Assembly (NCBI GenBank): GCA_030674155.1
Contig: CM060318.1
Span: forward strand, 67,900,221-67,964,220
Origin: Stramonita haemastoma
Taxonomy: Eukaryota > Mollusca > Gastropoda > Neogastropoda > Muricidae
DNA length: 64,000 bases
Direction of reading: 5' to 3'
Made by a program: the position numbers and the translations under genes. Shown one piece after another: positions 63,801-64,000 of this stretch; the first letter of the stretch is position 1; every line of letters starts with the position of its first letter. The notes below the pieces were generated by a model that did no database searches, was not told the DNA's origin, and saw nothing but the letters and a program-made list of their open reading frames with translations.

Positions 63801-64000
63801 CGTTGACAGTATTTTATTTTCGTTGTGTTCCTTGCATTTGTGTGTGGAATCCAATGTGGTGCTGGCATGTTGGTAGCCGTTGTGTCAGACTTTTTCAGGG
63901 CAGCCTGTTTGTGACTGAAGATTAAAACTGCCTGGCAGAGTGTCTTTTGTGATCCACATTGCATGCAGATGCATTATACCATTCTTTTTCTTTTTCTTTT
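60826..64000. other. Distal 3' UTR or intergenic sequence
   Basis: AT-rich unique sequence with another AATAAA at 61723-61728 and a G run at 62495-62504. Frames of 60-139 codons occur but have no recognisable domain or protein-like composition. No RNA gene is seen. Confidence 0.5.

Overview
The window is eukaryotic, intron-rich and crowded with microsatellites and tRNA-derived SINEs. The protein-coding content and the SINE types suggest a marine invertebrate, most likely a gastropod mollusc. This is an inference from general features; no species can be named from the sequence. Three protein-coding entities are supported, all on the + strand.

Layout. (1) 611-2577: the last two exons (TM4 to TM7 and C-tail) of a class A GPCR resembling melatonin/moody-type receptors, with a purine-rich intron. 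Its upstream exons lie outside the window. (2) 2.6-17.3 kb: no convincing gene. The stretch holds several SINE families, simple repeats, minisatellites and dispersed repeats. (3) 17,352-33,376 and 33,477-41,730 are two near-identical copies of the same locus, separated by a 100-base N gap. Both carry exons 1-3 of unkempt (unk, a CCCH zinc-finger RNA-binding protein). The simplest reading is that two haplotypes were retained head to tail in the assembly. (4) Copy A alone carries an 8,161-bp DNA transposon (22,352-30,512) in unk intron 2. It has 15-bp perfect terminal inverted repeats and a 7-bp target duplication, and the matching empty site is present in copy B. The transposon encodes a large, spliced, RNase-H-like transposase (D...D...CxxH pattern) with a coiled coil and a C-terminal SH3/Tudor-like segment. 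I cannot assign it to a named family, and it is the best candidate here for an undescribed mobile system. (5) 37,336-60,279: the full unk gene, 15 exons and about 781 codons after one presumed one-base correction. All intron phases are consistent. Six CCCH fingers are encoded by exons 2-6, followed by a Ser-rich linker and a C-terminal coiled coil. The C-terminal RING finger found in human UNK is not encoded. (6) 60.3-64 kb: 3' UTR and downstream sequence with poly(A) signals and no further gene.

Several probable one-base indels (GPCR tail, unk exon 2 in copy A, unk exon 4, many in the transposase) suggest either residual assembly errors or, for the transposon, decay. Where two copies exist (unk exon 2) they disagree by one base in a C run. 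The unk introns are also notable for long TG repeats that form two adjacent 3' splice sites and for a minisatellite that grew out of an exon end and its splice donor.
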